Assembly (NCBI GenBank): GCA_916048095.2
Contig: OU696582.1
Location: 100,001-164,000 of the forward strand
DNA length: 64,000 nucleotides
Source: Sacculina carcini
Lineage: Eukaryota; Arthropoda; Thecostraca; Sacculinidae
Direction of reading: 5' to 3'
The number at the start of each line of letters is the position of its first letter. Positions within the stretch are counted from its first letter, which is position 1. Below, one piece after another: positions 16,309-28,634 of the stretch. The notes below the pieces were generated by a model. That model was given only the letters and a program-made list of their open reading frames with translations. It searched no databases and was not told the origin of the DNA. The translations under genes and the position numbers were made by a program.

Positions 16309-17950
16309 ACTCGCGAAATTTCTGCGCACTTTCAAGCTAGACAGAGCGAATTTTGCATTTCACAACACTTTAATTGCACATAAATCACCAATTTAACAAT
16401 AATCACAGAGAACTATGAGAAACACACTCGGCAATTCCACGCGTCCACTCGCATTTACACAATCAAACACAGACACACAGTACACAGACACACAGTACAC
16501 AGCCCACGCGAGGACCGACCAACACACACACCTCACAGCACGAGCGTCGCCGCGGTACTGACACACAACACCCGGCTATCAGCGTCGCCACCATGTGCGC
16601 GCGTGCGTCACAATTGTCTCACTGCACGACCTCCAGCACGCCAACTGAACACAGGCGCTGAAAACATCGCAGCCAAACAGAGCTGTCAATGCGGGAATAT
16701 AGCCAGATCGTAGTTAAAAGAACATGAGAGAAGTACATTACTAGTACAGGCAGACCATTATCAAATATCAATACAAATTATTGAAGATTATATATCATTC
16801 ATCTCAGTCACTAGTCATCAAGACACATTTCATGTTTCAATGTAAGTCCTTTATTTTCTGTTTTAATTCTATATTTCTTATTGAAACAATTGATATCATT
16901 TTCATCAGCTAAATCCTGCTTTCATTTAATTTATTTAATAAAACAATTGACAAAAAATGTATTATTTGAATTTGATTATTTGAGGTAGAATTGTAACAAC
17001 AATTTTAATTGTTGCGATTTAGTTGCTATTTACAGCTTAGTTGTCATAATTTTAACAACAAAAAAATCACTAAATTTAATTAGAGAAATTGAATAATAAT
17101 TCGAATTAGATTGAAAATTAATTTAAGTAAATATTTAAACCAAATATCATTAAAAACGCACATTAAAAATATCACAGCTTGTACGTAATTCTCATATTTT
17201 TGCTAGTTATTTCGTACAAACAAAATATAAAAAAAACATTTTCAATTTTCATAATATCATTTTATCCTTGATACTACACAGATCAAGTTTAAATTCGACA
17301 AGAAAATTATATTCGACATACAATATTTAATCCTGAATATCGTTTTTAATGTGGTGCCACTAAGTGATGTCTTTGATGGAACCAAATTTCACTATGCAAA
17401 TTCCACTGCCAATGTCATCGATACATATTTTGTATCTGCTTCTAGTAACAACATTGGTGCGTGTTGTTAATGTTACTACTGAGCCCTGCATGCTGTGCAG
17501 TGGCAGCCAGGTGCAATAAGAAAGCGACCCTGATCTCAGTTTCCTTGACATCACTGAAAGTGGCGATACAACAACGTCACGAGATCCAGTGATTGTGTGG
17601 TCTGCGACACTCGTGTCTTCTTGCCAATGTTGCCAGTCGTATGAGAGCGTTGTCATCCGAGTTTGTGGCAACTGTGGGTCAGTGTGTCAGTATGGCCACG
17701 CACTCACGCACTCACACTGGGTCAAATGACACTTCACATACGTATGTGCATTGTGACTACCCGAGTACAAGAGAGAGAGAGGGTGTGGAAATTCCAGAGA
17801 ATAGATACTGCTCCCACACTCTGTTTGTGTGCACATCAATGAGAAATATATGCTCCAGCAGGTACCTCAAGATTTACACTCATGCATTGTAACACTAAAA
17901 GCACGCACAAACACACACACAAGCACATATATATGCGTAGGTACACATGC
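16309..17950. other. 5' flank of the Fat-like gene and AT-rich DNA
   Basis: 16309-16690 is GC-rich and probably contains 5'UTR and/or promoter of the Fat-like gene, though I see no single convincing motif. 16700-17350 is strongly AT-rich with no gene. A minus-strand open frame at 17360-17671 is not recognisable. Confidence 0.5.
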
Positions 17951-17959
17951 ATTCAAACA

Positions 17960-18049
<90 letters not shown>
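17951..18049. repeat. (CA)n microsatellite
   Basis: About 46 CA units are uninterrupted. A separate short GTAA repeat lies at 18178-18202. Confidence 0.97.
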
Positions 18050-18050
<1 letters not shown>

Positions 18051-18980
18051 CATGCATTAACCAAACTAGCTACTATTCAGTAAGCATGAAAGTAAATATG
18101 AAGTAACAAAAAAGTTTTGTGTATGAAATAAATTCATATACGCGAATGTTTGTGTATGTGTGTGTGTATGTGTGTATGTAAGTAAGTAAGTAAGTAAGTA
18201 AGGTTATTGGTAACTCATACAAGCAGTTCAGTCAATAGTACGTGTACACGAGTACGTATAGACGAGATAAAAGCACATGTGACAATAGTCCGACAAGCTC
18301 ACGCTTCTTTTCCCACTGATACTTAAACAATAAGCAAGACTACTACTATTTGCTAGCTAGCGCCACATTCATTCTGATATTTATATAGTCGACACCAATC
18401 AAATATGGATCACACGCAGGATGAATACATGAATACATGCAGGCTTATATGCACACTCGCACGCATGTACATTCATACAGACACATTTAAATAGTTTCAT
18501 ATAAACACACAATCACATATACTTGCACATAGATAAGCATCACGCTACACTGGAGTATTGTTTGGCCAGTAAATGTTTTCTGAACTCATTTATGAATTTG
18601 GTAAAGCTTCCTTCTATAAGAAGTTGTTTTATCTCTGACGGCAGACCGTTGAATATTTTTGGTACGTCGTATATAATACTGTTCTTGTATATTTGTGTTC
18701 TATATGACGGTACTTCCAGATATATGTTGTTTCATCTTGTCAGTCTTTCTCTGTTCAGCAATTGAAAAGGTGATCCACACCGTATTTTTTTATGTATCAG
18801 CAATACTGCGAAGTATTGGCGTATGGAGTTAATGTTCAGTATGTTTTTGTTGTGATAAACTTGTTCCGTTGATTGGTATTTTTTCATGAAGTAAATGCAC
18901 CGCAGGAACCTGTTTTGTGCCATTTGTATAGTTTTGAGAAAACTTGGCTAAGTGCTCGTCCATATTGATACGAAGTATGT

Positions 18981-20754
18981 TATATGTATGGTGTTTTCTT
19001 GTCAGACAAACATGCTATTGTTCGACCCATTATAAAAAAACCTACTCTTGATCCCACTGCTCTCACCAATTACCGTCCTATATCTCTCCTCAGTCTTCCC
19101 TCCAAACTCCTTGAATCCGCTATTTCATTGCAACTCTCTCCTTACATCTCCAAATTCCTTGACCCGTGTCAATCTGATTTCCGCTCTGCTCACTCTACTG
19201 AATCTGTACTTATTTCCTTGTGTAATGACACCCTTTCACACTTCTCCTACCGTCAATCTGTCCTCTTGGTATTACTTGATCTGTCCTCGGCTTTTGATCT
19301 TGTTAGTCACCCTATTATTATTCGTGATCTTTCCTGTTTGGGTCTATCTTCTTCCGCCCTTTCTCTTCTGAAATCTTACCTCACTGATCGTAGTTACTCA
19401 GTTGACTTCAATTCCTCTACCTCTTATCACTTCCCTCTTCGATCTGGTGTTCCCCAAGGTTCCGTCCTTGGCCCACTATTATTTAGTCTTTATATGTCTT
19501 CTCTTTGCCCTGTTCTTTCGAAAACATTCCATTACTTTCAAAATCTATGCCGATGACATCCAATTCCTCATTCCTGTCACTCCTGATACTCCCTCCTTTC
19601 TCTCTGATATACTTTCTGAAATTTCCTCATGGGTCGCCTCTGGGCAACTGTACTTGAATACTTCTAAGTCTAAGTTCATCGTCTTCCATCCACCTCGTAT
19701 TTCACCTCCTCTTCTCCCATTTCCTATCTCAACTGCTGTTCGCAATCTCGGCTCTATCTTTGTCTCTTCGCTCTCCTGCTTTGACAATATCGTTTCTGTC
19801 ACTCGCACTTGTCGTCTTATTCTGCGCTCTCTCTTCCCTATACGTCCCTATCTTGATAAAAATTCAACCATCACTCTTGTTCATACTCTCATTTTCCCCA
19901 GGTTAGACTACTGCAACTCGCTTTACTTTAGTGCTCCTCGTTCTCATCTCTCAATCCTTCAGCGTGTGATCAACCAATCTTGTCGATTTGTCTTTCATCC
20001 TACCTTTTCTCGCCACACGTCTCACCTACTTTTTCAACTCCACTGGCTTCCTATCATCCCACGAATTCATTTTCTCGTTTGCTGTCTCATTTACAAGCTT
20101 CTGCATGATCCTCACCAACCTTCTTATCTTGCTAATATTTTGTCTCCCACTGACTTACACTCTTCTCGTCGCCCTCTTCCTCTCGCTTGTCCTCGTGAAT
20201 CTAACGAATCTTCCTGGTCCTCTAAATCGTTCTTCTTTTACGCCCCTCGCTTGTATAATTCTCTTCCCTCTCATATCACCCGCGCCTCTACATTCTGGTC
20301 ATTCCGCCGTCGGCTTCGCCTGTACCTATTTGACATTTCATTTGATCCCGTCTCTCACTCTCTCTCTCTCCTTTCGCCTCTCTGTGATATTGTTTCAACA
20401 ATTTCTCCGTTTCATTATTGTTTCAATTCTCCTCGTTGTCTTATTTTTCCCTGTCTTGAGCACAGTTACTGCTTCCTTTCCTTCCTTGCTGCTATATTTA
20501 TTCTATTGTGAATGTTCTCTGTAATAATTCTCTGTCGATTTTATTGTTCGAACATACCACTTGATTTTTTGGAACTGTGCCCTTTGTGCTTGTGCTTGCT
20601 ATTTACCCATTTTGGCTGTTTTGTGACTTCTCTCTCTATCACCTGCTCATTTCTCCCATATTCTTTACAATTTTCGTTTTATCTCAATTGATGTTTTCCG
20701 TTTTTCGCGCTTGTGTTTTACCGGCGCTATAACAAATACACGTTGTTGTTGTTG
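18981..20754 (+). mobile_element. L2/CR1-like LINE, 5'-truncated, inserted in the older LINE
   Basis: It is flanked by the 5-bp duplication TATGT (18976-18980 and 20755-20759). It runs from within the RT domain to a 3'UTR ending GGCGCTATAACAAATACAC and a (GTT)n tail. The encoded RT carries YRPISLLSLPSKLLESAI, SGVPQGSVLGPLLFSLYM and IYADDIQF. The C-terminal region has the LDYCNSLYFSAP, LHWLPIIPRIHF and APRLYNSLP motifs that mark L2-type LINEs. The right part is very similar to the copy at 49250-50025. Confidence 0.92.
18987..20511 (+). pseudogene. Reverse transcriptase of the L2-like LINE, frameshifted
   Basis: The first frame runs to about 19550 and covers the fingers and palm up to the region before YADD. 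A frame change near 19510-19550 puts the catalytic YADDIQF and all the C-terminal part in another frame. A second change, an extra CT in a TCTCTC run near 20360, alters the end compared with the sister copy near 49650, which stops after SPFASL. With no endonuclease domain and two frame changes the copy is dead on its own. Confidence 0.85.
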
Positions 20755-20810
20755 TATGTGGGTAGAAGAGTGAATAGTACAGGTTCATCATTAATTCTGA
20801 AGATATATTG

Positions 20811-21147
20811 TTAAAGGTTAAAGGTTAAATGTCTAAGTGGCAGCTGCTACACGGGAAGAAGCCGAAGCTTATGAACACACAGGCGTGCCCCGTGCAGCTC
20901 GCTGCCACCGCAGAACCGACCCTCTCCACGCTATGGCGCCACAAGGACGTAAGACGTATTAGAGAGGGCCACCTCCCCAGAATGCATGGCACAACTCATG
21001 ACTGATATCTGGTACCATCATTTTCTGCTGGGTGGACAGGGCTGTGGGCTTGTAGAATTCGCCCAATGAAATTCTGCTCCGCCGGGTTTCGAACCACGGA
21101 CCTCCCGCTTGTGAGGCGGGTGTGCTAACAACTGCACCACGGAGTCC
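20811..21147 (-). mobile_element. tRNA-derived SINE (tRNA-Val-like head)
   Basis: Read on the minus strand, it opens with a tRNA-like head: GGACTCCGTGGTGCAGTTG (A box region), a five-pair anticodon stem CCCGC/GCGGG around CTCACAA (anticodon CAC, Val), and GGTTCGAAACC as a perfect B box. A roughly 260-nt body follows and ends in a (TTTAACC)n-like tail. A second, internally deleted copy is at 60523-60713. It is inserted in the older minus-strand LINE. Confidence 0.85.
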
Positions 21148-21150
21148 ACA

Positions 21151-21295
21151 AATGTTGTGTCTTGTGCGATAAAATATACCAGTAATTTTTGTGTGAATGT
21201 GAATGTGAAATGTGTTTAATGTGTTTAATGTGAAATGTCACAAATGTGTTTTGTGAATGTTGTGTCTTGTGCGATAAAATATACCAGTAATTTTT
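21151..21295. repeat. 40-bp direct repeat, 105 bp apart
   Basis: The 40-nt segment at 21151-21190 recurs at 21256-21295 without visible change. Between the copies lies AATGTG/TTTAATG-rich DNA. The duplicated segment is part of the LINE RT coding region, so this is a local duplication next to the SINE insertion. Confidence 0.85.
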
Positions 21296-21539
21296 TAGAG
21301 TTTGCTGCCCACTTCCTCAATTTGATGTCTCCAATTTAAATTTTCGTCGATGTATAATCCAAGGAATTTGGTTTGTTTTACCATAGATATAGGTCCTCCG
21401 TTGATAGATATTGCTGGAAAGTCAAATTGAAGTGATCTGTTCTTGAATAAAACACATTTTGTTTTACTGGTGTATATTTTTAACTTATTGTCTTGTACCC
21501 ATCTATTGATTTTTTCCAATTCCTCAGTTAAAGTGTTTG

Positions 21540-23217
21540 TTTGTTGTTTGTTTGTTTGCAGTTTGTCCAGTGAGTCATCTCCAGTGAGTCCAGTGTGTGC
21601 ATGTGTGCGTGTGTATGTGTGTCATTGTACTATTTGCCTGTATCGACGTGTTTATGTTAGCATGCCAATGCATTGTAAATCGCCGTCAAGCATTGTGTGT
21701 GTATATGTGTGTTTGTGTTTGTTTGTGTGTCTGTGTGTTTGTGTTTGTGTTGGTGAGACACACACACACACACAGACATACACACTGATCGTTGTAAATC
21801 TTGTTTTGTGTTTGTAGGGGTCACTGTTTCCAATGAAATTCAGGTACACATGGACAGATATATGACAGGGTTTGATTTGAACACTAGTCTGATTGTGCCA
21901 CGAGAACTCAGCTGGGATGGACAATATAATATCTGTCTCTCTTACACATTATACGCCAGGAAATTGAACGGTATATTTCCTATTTAGATATCATTTGTAA
22001 TTCTTCATTTGAGTTTGAGTTTCCTGGTCCTGACTGAACACATGATGCAATCACAATCCCATCACTCCTGCTCATCTGGAAGAGTTGGGCATAAAGAAGA
22101 ACATCAAGTTCCCAACAGTCCAGACATATCACACTTGAGATAATCCGATGAAACTTTGCTGCTCGGAAGATCAGCTTTCTGAGAGCCAGAGTGAGGTATC
22201 TTTCTTCATATCCATGCTAGACGAATTATTTGGCCGAATGGATGATACTTATGCTATCCTTGAGGCAAATATCAAGTGACATAAGGCTTATAAATCAGCC
22301 GAAATTTTACAGAGAATTGAGTTATCAAGACAAGCTTGAGTACAAGCTGCACATCATGCATAATGAAGCCGCCGTTTGAAATCAAATCATTTCTCACCTT
22401 TTCATTATATATTTTACTCAGCTTATATTCCAACTCATTCTCTAATTACATTGTTTTTGTGTATGGCATAGCTAAAACTCAACTGATGATTAAAACAAAG
22501 TAGAAAAAAACTAAAAACAATTTCTCGAGGTAATAATTGTTATTAATTCTAAATCTCACTGATCCTAAATGCGAGTGAAAATCAAAAAGTTAATAAAAAT
22601 ATCGAATATATTACAGTATTTATACTAGTGCATATATACGCTGTCATTCCCGCTCGTGAAATCCTACTTGTGAATCGTAATGAGTAGAGTTGGGAATTTT
22701 ATGAGATAATTTTTGGCGTTTTATGTTTTTACTAGCGACAAGTTCAGCACTTCGTGCGGTTATGGTCGCTAGTAGATCCGCACTACGTGCGTCTCGTAGC
22801 TTCGTTTGTAGTATTGTAAGTGATGCGGTCGCCTTGAGTTTTGTCTGGGATAGCAATGCAAATATGATGATAATGCACTTGAAGCAAACGTCAAGGCCAA
22901 TGCAAACAAATGGTGTCATGGTTATGGCATGTCAATGGTTCTGGTATGTTTAACCAGCCTGCGACAGAATCGCCGTCTGATCATCAAAATGTTGCACAAT
23001 CCGTGTGCACGACATTATATAAGTTCGCATCGCACATACAGACGCACACGCATACAAACACTGGCTGCACACGTGTTCGTTCATAGAATTTCGGCACACG
23101 GACACACATACCAATACAAAATGCAAAACGGTATCGTGTGTGCAATTCCTGGGAAGAATTGCAAAATTATGCAAGAACAGTTCGCAGAAAAGATTTGGTG
23201 GTAATCTGGCAGGGAAG
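21540..23217. other. Non-coding DNA
   Basis: There are TTTG and TG-rich tracts at 21538-21790. The rest is AT-rich with no gene I can support. A small perfect stem, ACTAGCGAC (22731-22739) with GTCGCTAGT (22765-22773), encloses a second hairpin. Confidence 0.5.
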
Positions 23218-24000
23218 TTTCTAGCAATCGCTCAACTGAATGACAAAAGTGTGTAGAATAAAGGTAAAAAACAAACACCAATAGAAAAATATATGATAAT
23301 TACAATTACAATATTGGTAAGCTACACATATACACTTGAAAAACGCTTCTGGAACACGCACATGCACGACGATGTACTTAATTAAACACTCCGTTTTACT
23401 ACGCACTCTGCACGCCACTGTGCATTTGCAAACGCTCGCTTCAATGCACGTGAGTCATGGTATATCGACACAAAGACACACACACCAATATATACATCAG
23501 TGTGCCGTTCTGTACACTGTGTATGTATGTGTGTGTGTGTGTACGTGTACCTGTATGTGTATGTGTGTGTGTGTGTGCATCTATGTCAGTGTGTATGTGT
23601 GTGTGTGTGTGCATGTATGTCAGTGTGTATGTGAGTGTGTGTGTGCCTGAGGTGGCAATCTCGCATGGGCGTTTCTAGCAATCGCTCAACTGATTGGCGC
23701 AGTGTGTAGAATAATGGTGAAAAACAAACACCAGTAGAAAAATAAATGTTAATTACAATTACAATATTGGTAAGCTACACATATCCACTCGAAAAACGCC
23801 TGTGGAACACGCACATGCACGACAATGTACTTATTTAAACACTCTGTTTTACTACGCACTCTGCACGCCACTGGGCATTTGCAAACGCTCGCTGCAAACG
23901 CTCGCTGCAATGCACGTGAGTCATGGCATATCGACACACAGACACACACACCAATATATACACCAATGTGCCGTTCTGCACACACACTCACACATGTACG
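23218..24000. repeat. 454-bp tandem duplication
   Basis: The block beginning TTTCTAGCAATCGCTCAACTG at 23218 recurs at 23672. Both copies run through AATTACAATTACAATATTGG and end in the CACACCAATATATACA region about 290 bp later. The copies differ by scattered substitutions and a duplicated CAAACGCTCGCTG in the second. A TG-rich tract (23520-23645) separates them. Confidence 0.85.
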
Positions 24001-25458
24001 TTGAGCTTTATTATTATAGATTATGCGACGAAAAATGCCAAAATATGCTATTTAATTTTCATAAATGTGAATTTTGAACTCTTTCTTAAGCTTTTTGCAT
24101 TTTAAGCATGTTTCCACCGACATTCCATTGGGGAGCCACTCTCAGGGAGGCGAAATGTTCGTAGTCAGTAGCAAAAGTTTCACCTTGATTGAGCCTCTCT
24201 GATCCGATAATGCTGGAGTGCAGTGGCGGCGCCAGGATTATTCTGGTGAGGGGAGTTGAGGGGGGCTAAGGAAATATATGTGTGGCTATGCGAAACATGA
24301 GAAACCGCACTCGAAATGTTCATGTAAGAGGTGCCACTGTAGGAGTGTAATTTTGGACTTTTGCTCCAAGGCGATAATCCCATGATTCGATTCTGCATGC
24401 ATAGTTGATATGATGCTTTTCGAGTGAGCAGCTGATTTGTTGTGTTGATCGAGCTGCGACTTGTGACCAGCGGACACGTTTTACTCACATGCAACTCAAA
24501 ACATTCTCTTCCCATCAGACATGTTATTCTGGGAAAATTCGACTTCACGTTGAATTCATTAAACCCTTTGAGCGTGACGATACAGTACAGACAGACGCCA
24601 TTTGAGGAATTTGTGTTGAATAATTTTCGAAAATGTAAATATGAAGTACATGTATGATCCTACCTTCCCAAAACGCCAATGACACGTTTACCTAGCTTGA
24701 AGCGATTGAATCACACCAAATAGACGACACCCACAACTCATATGGTAGTTGACTAGGAGTGTAACACCGTGCTACGATCTTGGTGTCCAGACTTGAGAAG
24801 CTATCAGGAACGTTGCTATATTTTCATCGTAAATGTTGCTGGCGTTAGATTAAACCTATGTACAGTATTCGAGTGTATCATAACATGTTGAATCCGTTAT
24901 CTATGTAATTACAATTATTAACAAGATAGATTAATTAAAAGCAAAGCCTATATAATTATATATTTAGACAACATTTTTCTGTGAAAACGGCATTTCATGT
25001 TCTTTTCGCAAAAAACGTCTTTTTATGTGAAAAAAAATGTTTCTATGTAATCACATAAACCTCCCAGCTCTAGTAATGAGTGAACATTTCACGTGCAAAA
25101 CCTACTGACCCGCCGCCAGTAGATGTTTGTCTTTCTTAAAAGCTTGCACTAGAGTAGAACACGCAACACCACTTTCTCCCTGCCGTCATATTGAGCCACA
25201 ACCAATCAATAATCAGCGGGTCGATGGAGAGCCAATTGTGACAGAATCAGTGTCGCGCCACTTTACGCCGCAAAAGTCAGTCGTGTACAAATTCGACGCA
25301 CGCGCATCCATTTCCGGTCGAAATTGCGCCACAAATGGACACGCGCGTGTTTTTTGCCTCCGAGATCCAGCAAACATCAAATACATTGATTCTACAAACT
25401 TACTTCTGCATCTCACATCTTACATCAAACATCTTCCTACGTCTTCCATCAACTTATT

Positions 25459-25460
<2 letters not shown>
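24001..25460. other. Non-coding DNA
   Basis: This is AT-rich sequence with no supportable gene. GCAGTGGCGGCGCCAGG at about 24219 looks like the terminus of a hAT-type element, but no partner end was found. Confidence 0.45.
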
Positions 25461-25526
<66 letters not shown>

Positions 25527-25585
25527 GTGTGTGTGTGTGTGTGTATGTGTGTGTGTGTGTGTGTGTTTGTGTGCGTGTGTGTTAT
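25461..25585. repeat. (TG)n microsatellite
   Basis: This is a GT tract of about 125 bp with a few TTG, TATG and TTTG interruptions toward the right. Confidence 0.95.
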
Positions 25586-25944
25586 ATACTGGCCAACTTC
25601 TGCAGATAACATCACCTCCATAAAGATATTTCTTAACAGAAGGATCGCTTAGTTCAGAAGCAATCAAATCTAGTTCCGCTATATCAAATCAAAATCAAAT
25701 TTTTAACTTGTTAAAATTTATCAAGTTCAAATATTCTTGTTTTTCTGAAATATCTACAGCTCCTTCTGTTAGAAATCATAAGCCGTTTTTGAATAATTTT
25801 CGTTCTTGTTTCTATTTGTATTATCATCCATTTATCGTTCACCTGTTTGTATTAGCTATCATTCATCTTCCATATTCCTTCTATTCGTTTGAGTTTCCAT
25901 CTTTTTGCACTGTTTTGCGAGAGTTAGATGAACAAACTCGGGTC

Positions 25945-26392
25945 ATACAAGTTATTCATGTATTTCATGTTATACATGCTATGCATGCGTTTCATGTTAT
26001 ACTTGTTATTCAAGTATTTCATGATGTACATGTTATTCATGTATTTCATGCTATACAGGCTGATCGTGTATTTCATGCCTTCCATGTATTTCATGTTATA
26101 CATGCTATTCATGTATTTCATGTTATACATGGTACTCATGTATTTCATGTTATACATGCTATGCATGCGTTTCATGTTATACTTGTTATTCATGTATTTC
26201 ATGTTGTACATGTTATTCATGTATTTCATGCTATACAGGCTGATCGTGTATTTCATGCCTTCCATGTATTTCATGTTATACATATTATTCATGTATTTCA
26301 TGTTATACATATTATTCATGTATTTCATGTTATACATGTTATTCATGTTATTCATGTATTTCATGTTATACATGCTATTCATGAATGGACCG
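25945..26392. repeat. 18-bp minisatellite with a 180-bp higher-order period
   Basis: The basic unit is close to CATGTATTTCATGTTATA. A distinctive variant series beginning GCTATGCATGCGTTTCATG at 25978 recurs at 26158, exactly 180 bp or ten units later, with the same order of variants. Because the unit is six codons long, both strands stay open through the array, which creates long spurious proteins. Confidence 0.92.
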
Positions 26393-26784
26393 AGTGTTGC
26401 AGAGGCCCATGTATGGTTGTTTATTTAATAATAATGTTATTTATTGTTGGTTGTTTCTCATTGAATCATATTTATTGTTCTTGATTGTTATTTATTACTT
26501 ACTTATTAATATTTATTCTTATTTATTGATGGTTGTCGTTTATTGAATCACATATATATTGTTGATTGTTGTTATTTATTGAGGAACGTGGGCGGAGTGA
26601 CATTATGAAGTGTTATCGGATGATGGTTTATTATTTATTGTTATATATTTACTATTTTCCTTTCAAACTCTCTTTCTAGACTTTTTTCTTTTCGAACTCT
26701 CTTTCTCTCTGAATCCACCTTAGGGTGCCACCTTAGGGTGGTAATAGTGCTTTCACTCTTCCCATGCTACTGGATTTGTCTGTA

Positions 26785-26815
<31 letters not shown>

Positions 26816-28095
26816 TTCAACTTTAAAAAGCCATTTCCAGTATTTTTGGAGTGCACATCATAATAATGTTTTAATCATTGAATAATGGAAAAATCAATAA
26901 ATGAATTATTGTGACATTTTCTCAAAAACATGCATATATCTTCTGATTTTGATGTTTTGCCCTGCGGTGGCAGAAAGTCATAGGGAACATAATCTCATGT
27001 TGAATTGTTGAACTCAACGTATTAATAGGCATTTTAGTCTCAAAGCCGTACTTTGAAATTATTATCTGCAGCAAAATGTCAAATTCACTCAGAAACCAGG
27101 CGCATCGCTCCTATGATAATCATAGCAATTATCATTACGTCATAACAAGCCTTCCATACGCATAATTGTGTATGTGTATGTATGTGTGTGTGTATGTATG
27201 TGTGTGTGTGTGTTTGTGTGCAAGTATATACAAACACACAGACACGTAGAGACGTGCGAATTGGAATTGTTGATGTTCTCAGACTAGATTGACGCGCAGT
27301 TCTGGCAGATCAGAGCTGATTGCAATTGACACATGAATTACGCGCGACAAACACGTGCAATGTTGACAACACATCTCTCAGCGCCTGATTATCTCGACCA
27401 TCTTCGGCTGAATTTAATGTGAGAGTGTAGAATATTGGCAATGTTATATGAAATCTAAGTTGTGTTAATGTATCAATGTATTTATGTGTTAATGTGTCAA
27501 TGTATTAATTAAAAAATAATTACGCATTATTGTATTAATTTATAATTGTTTAATTATAATATTATTTGAAAAAGCAGTTAATACAGAGATATTGTGTAAT
27601 TGTGTGAGTGTGATATCAATGTGCATGATATATTAAAATATTTCAAGTTGTAATTCGGCTAGTAGTTTTATAATTCGATCGCAATACGAGATTGTCACAT
27701 ATCTGTCAATAATTGTCTCGAACAATAGCCTCCATTATTTAATTTATCTTGTCGTGTTCCGTGCCGTATCTACAGCGAATCTCCATTATGTCGCATTTGG
27801 ACGTCAATAATTCGATATTTTCTCGTGATTGGAGAGGTGGAGGTGCCTCAAGTGAAACATCTCGTGCCTCTACTGCATCAGCACTTACATTTCCTCGAAT
27901 GGTTTTATTGGTTGTATTGATTTACGAATTTGCTGAATAACAAAGACTCACTATCTACGATACGTCAAATACGATTTACCGTATAATACCGATTTACCGT
28001 ATACCGTACTCGTATTACCCAATATCCACCAAACGCAAATCCCAGGTGAAAATAACCAATTATTACCATATCACAGGTAAAATTACCAGATGCTT
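26393..28095. other. AT-rich non-coding DNA
   Basis: This region contains (ATTT)-rich sequence and an (AAT)n tract at 26784-26815. I see no gene. CCACCTTAGGGTG is duplicated at about 26717-26740. Confidence 0.5.
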
Positions 28096-28110
28096 TGTGT
28101 GTGCTTGTGT

Positions 28111-28151
<41 letters not shown>

Positions 28152-28177
28152 TGTGTGAGTGTGAGTGTGAGTGTGTG

Positions 28178-28209
<32 letters not shown>

Positions 28210-28290
28210 GGTGTATGTGTGTGTGTGTGTGAGTATGTGTGTGTGCGTGTTTGTGTGTGAGTGTGAGTGTGTGTGTGTGCGTGTGCGCAT
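28096..28290. repeat. TG-rich compound microsatellite
   Basis: GT repeats are interrupted by GAGT, TTTG and GGTGTA segments. Shorter TG (28459-28505) and CA (28576-28630) tracts follow. Confidence 0.93.
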
Positions 28291-28590
28291 GAGAGACAGT
28301 GTATTGTTATCGAGCGGAAGAGCGCACGTGCAAACACACTAATTAACAGCTGAGGTGTACTGCCCCACCGGAAATGCATGTGGTCTCTATAAGCCTGTGT
28401 GTCAGATTGTCTGTGTGCGTGTGCGCACATACATTTATCAAAATTTGGGCATACATTTGTGTGTATGTGTATGTGTGTGTGCGTGTGTGTGTATGTGTGC
28501 GTGTGTTACTCCAAGATTGTCAACTCACTAGTACGAGCTTAAAATTAATTACGCATGCAAATTTGCCCCGAATAACACACACACACACAT

Positions 28591-28630
<40 letters not shown>

Positions 28631-28634
<4 letters not shown>

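Larger units (their letters stand above)
18520..21535 (-). mobile_element. Degenerate non-LTR retrotransposon (RT C-terminal part), split by two younger insertions
   Basis: The reverse transcriptase can be followed on the minus strand in three blocks. Block 21295-21535 contains WVQDNKLKIYTSKTKCVLF and VKQTKFLGLYIDENLNWRHQ. Around 21255-21297 and 20760-20810 it continues as KITGIFYRTRH, then SSELMMNLYYSLFYPH. Block 18520-18975 carries the C-terminal end (MAQNRFLRCIYF, NINSIRQYFAVLLIHKKI). These are typical of LINE RT thumb and C-terminal regions. Stops and frame changes mark it as an old relic, 5'-truncated near a TTTG repeat. The clade is uncertain; it is different from the L2-like copies in this window. 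Confidence 0.8.

Noticed and set aside
16309..16335. Nine extra N-terminal residues on the Fat-like protein
   Set aside because: The upstream codon is TTG, and the ATG at 16308 gives a better signal peptide.
21080..21147. Possible functional tRNA-Val(CAC)
   Set aside because: The T stem and acceptor stem are imperfect and a second copy shares a long non-tRNA body, so it is a SINE head.
24219..24275. hAT terminus CAGTGGCGGCGCCAGG, with a similar one at 61219
   Set aside because: Neither has a matching inverted end or an 8-bp duplication nearby.
25708..26484. 258-residue open frame rich in His, Val and Phe
   Set aside because: It is produced by the 18-bp minisatellite, and the opposite strand is equally open.
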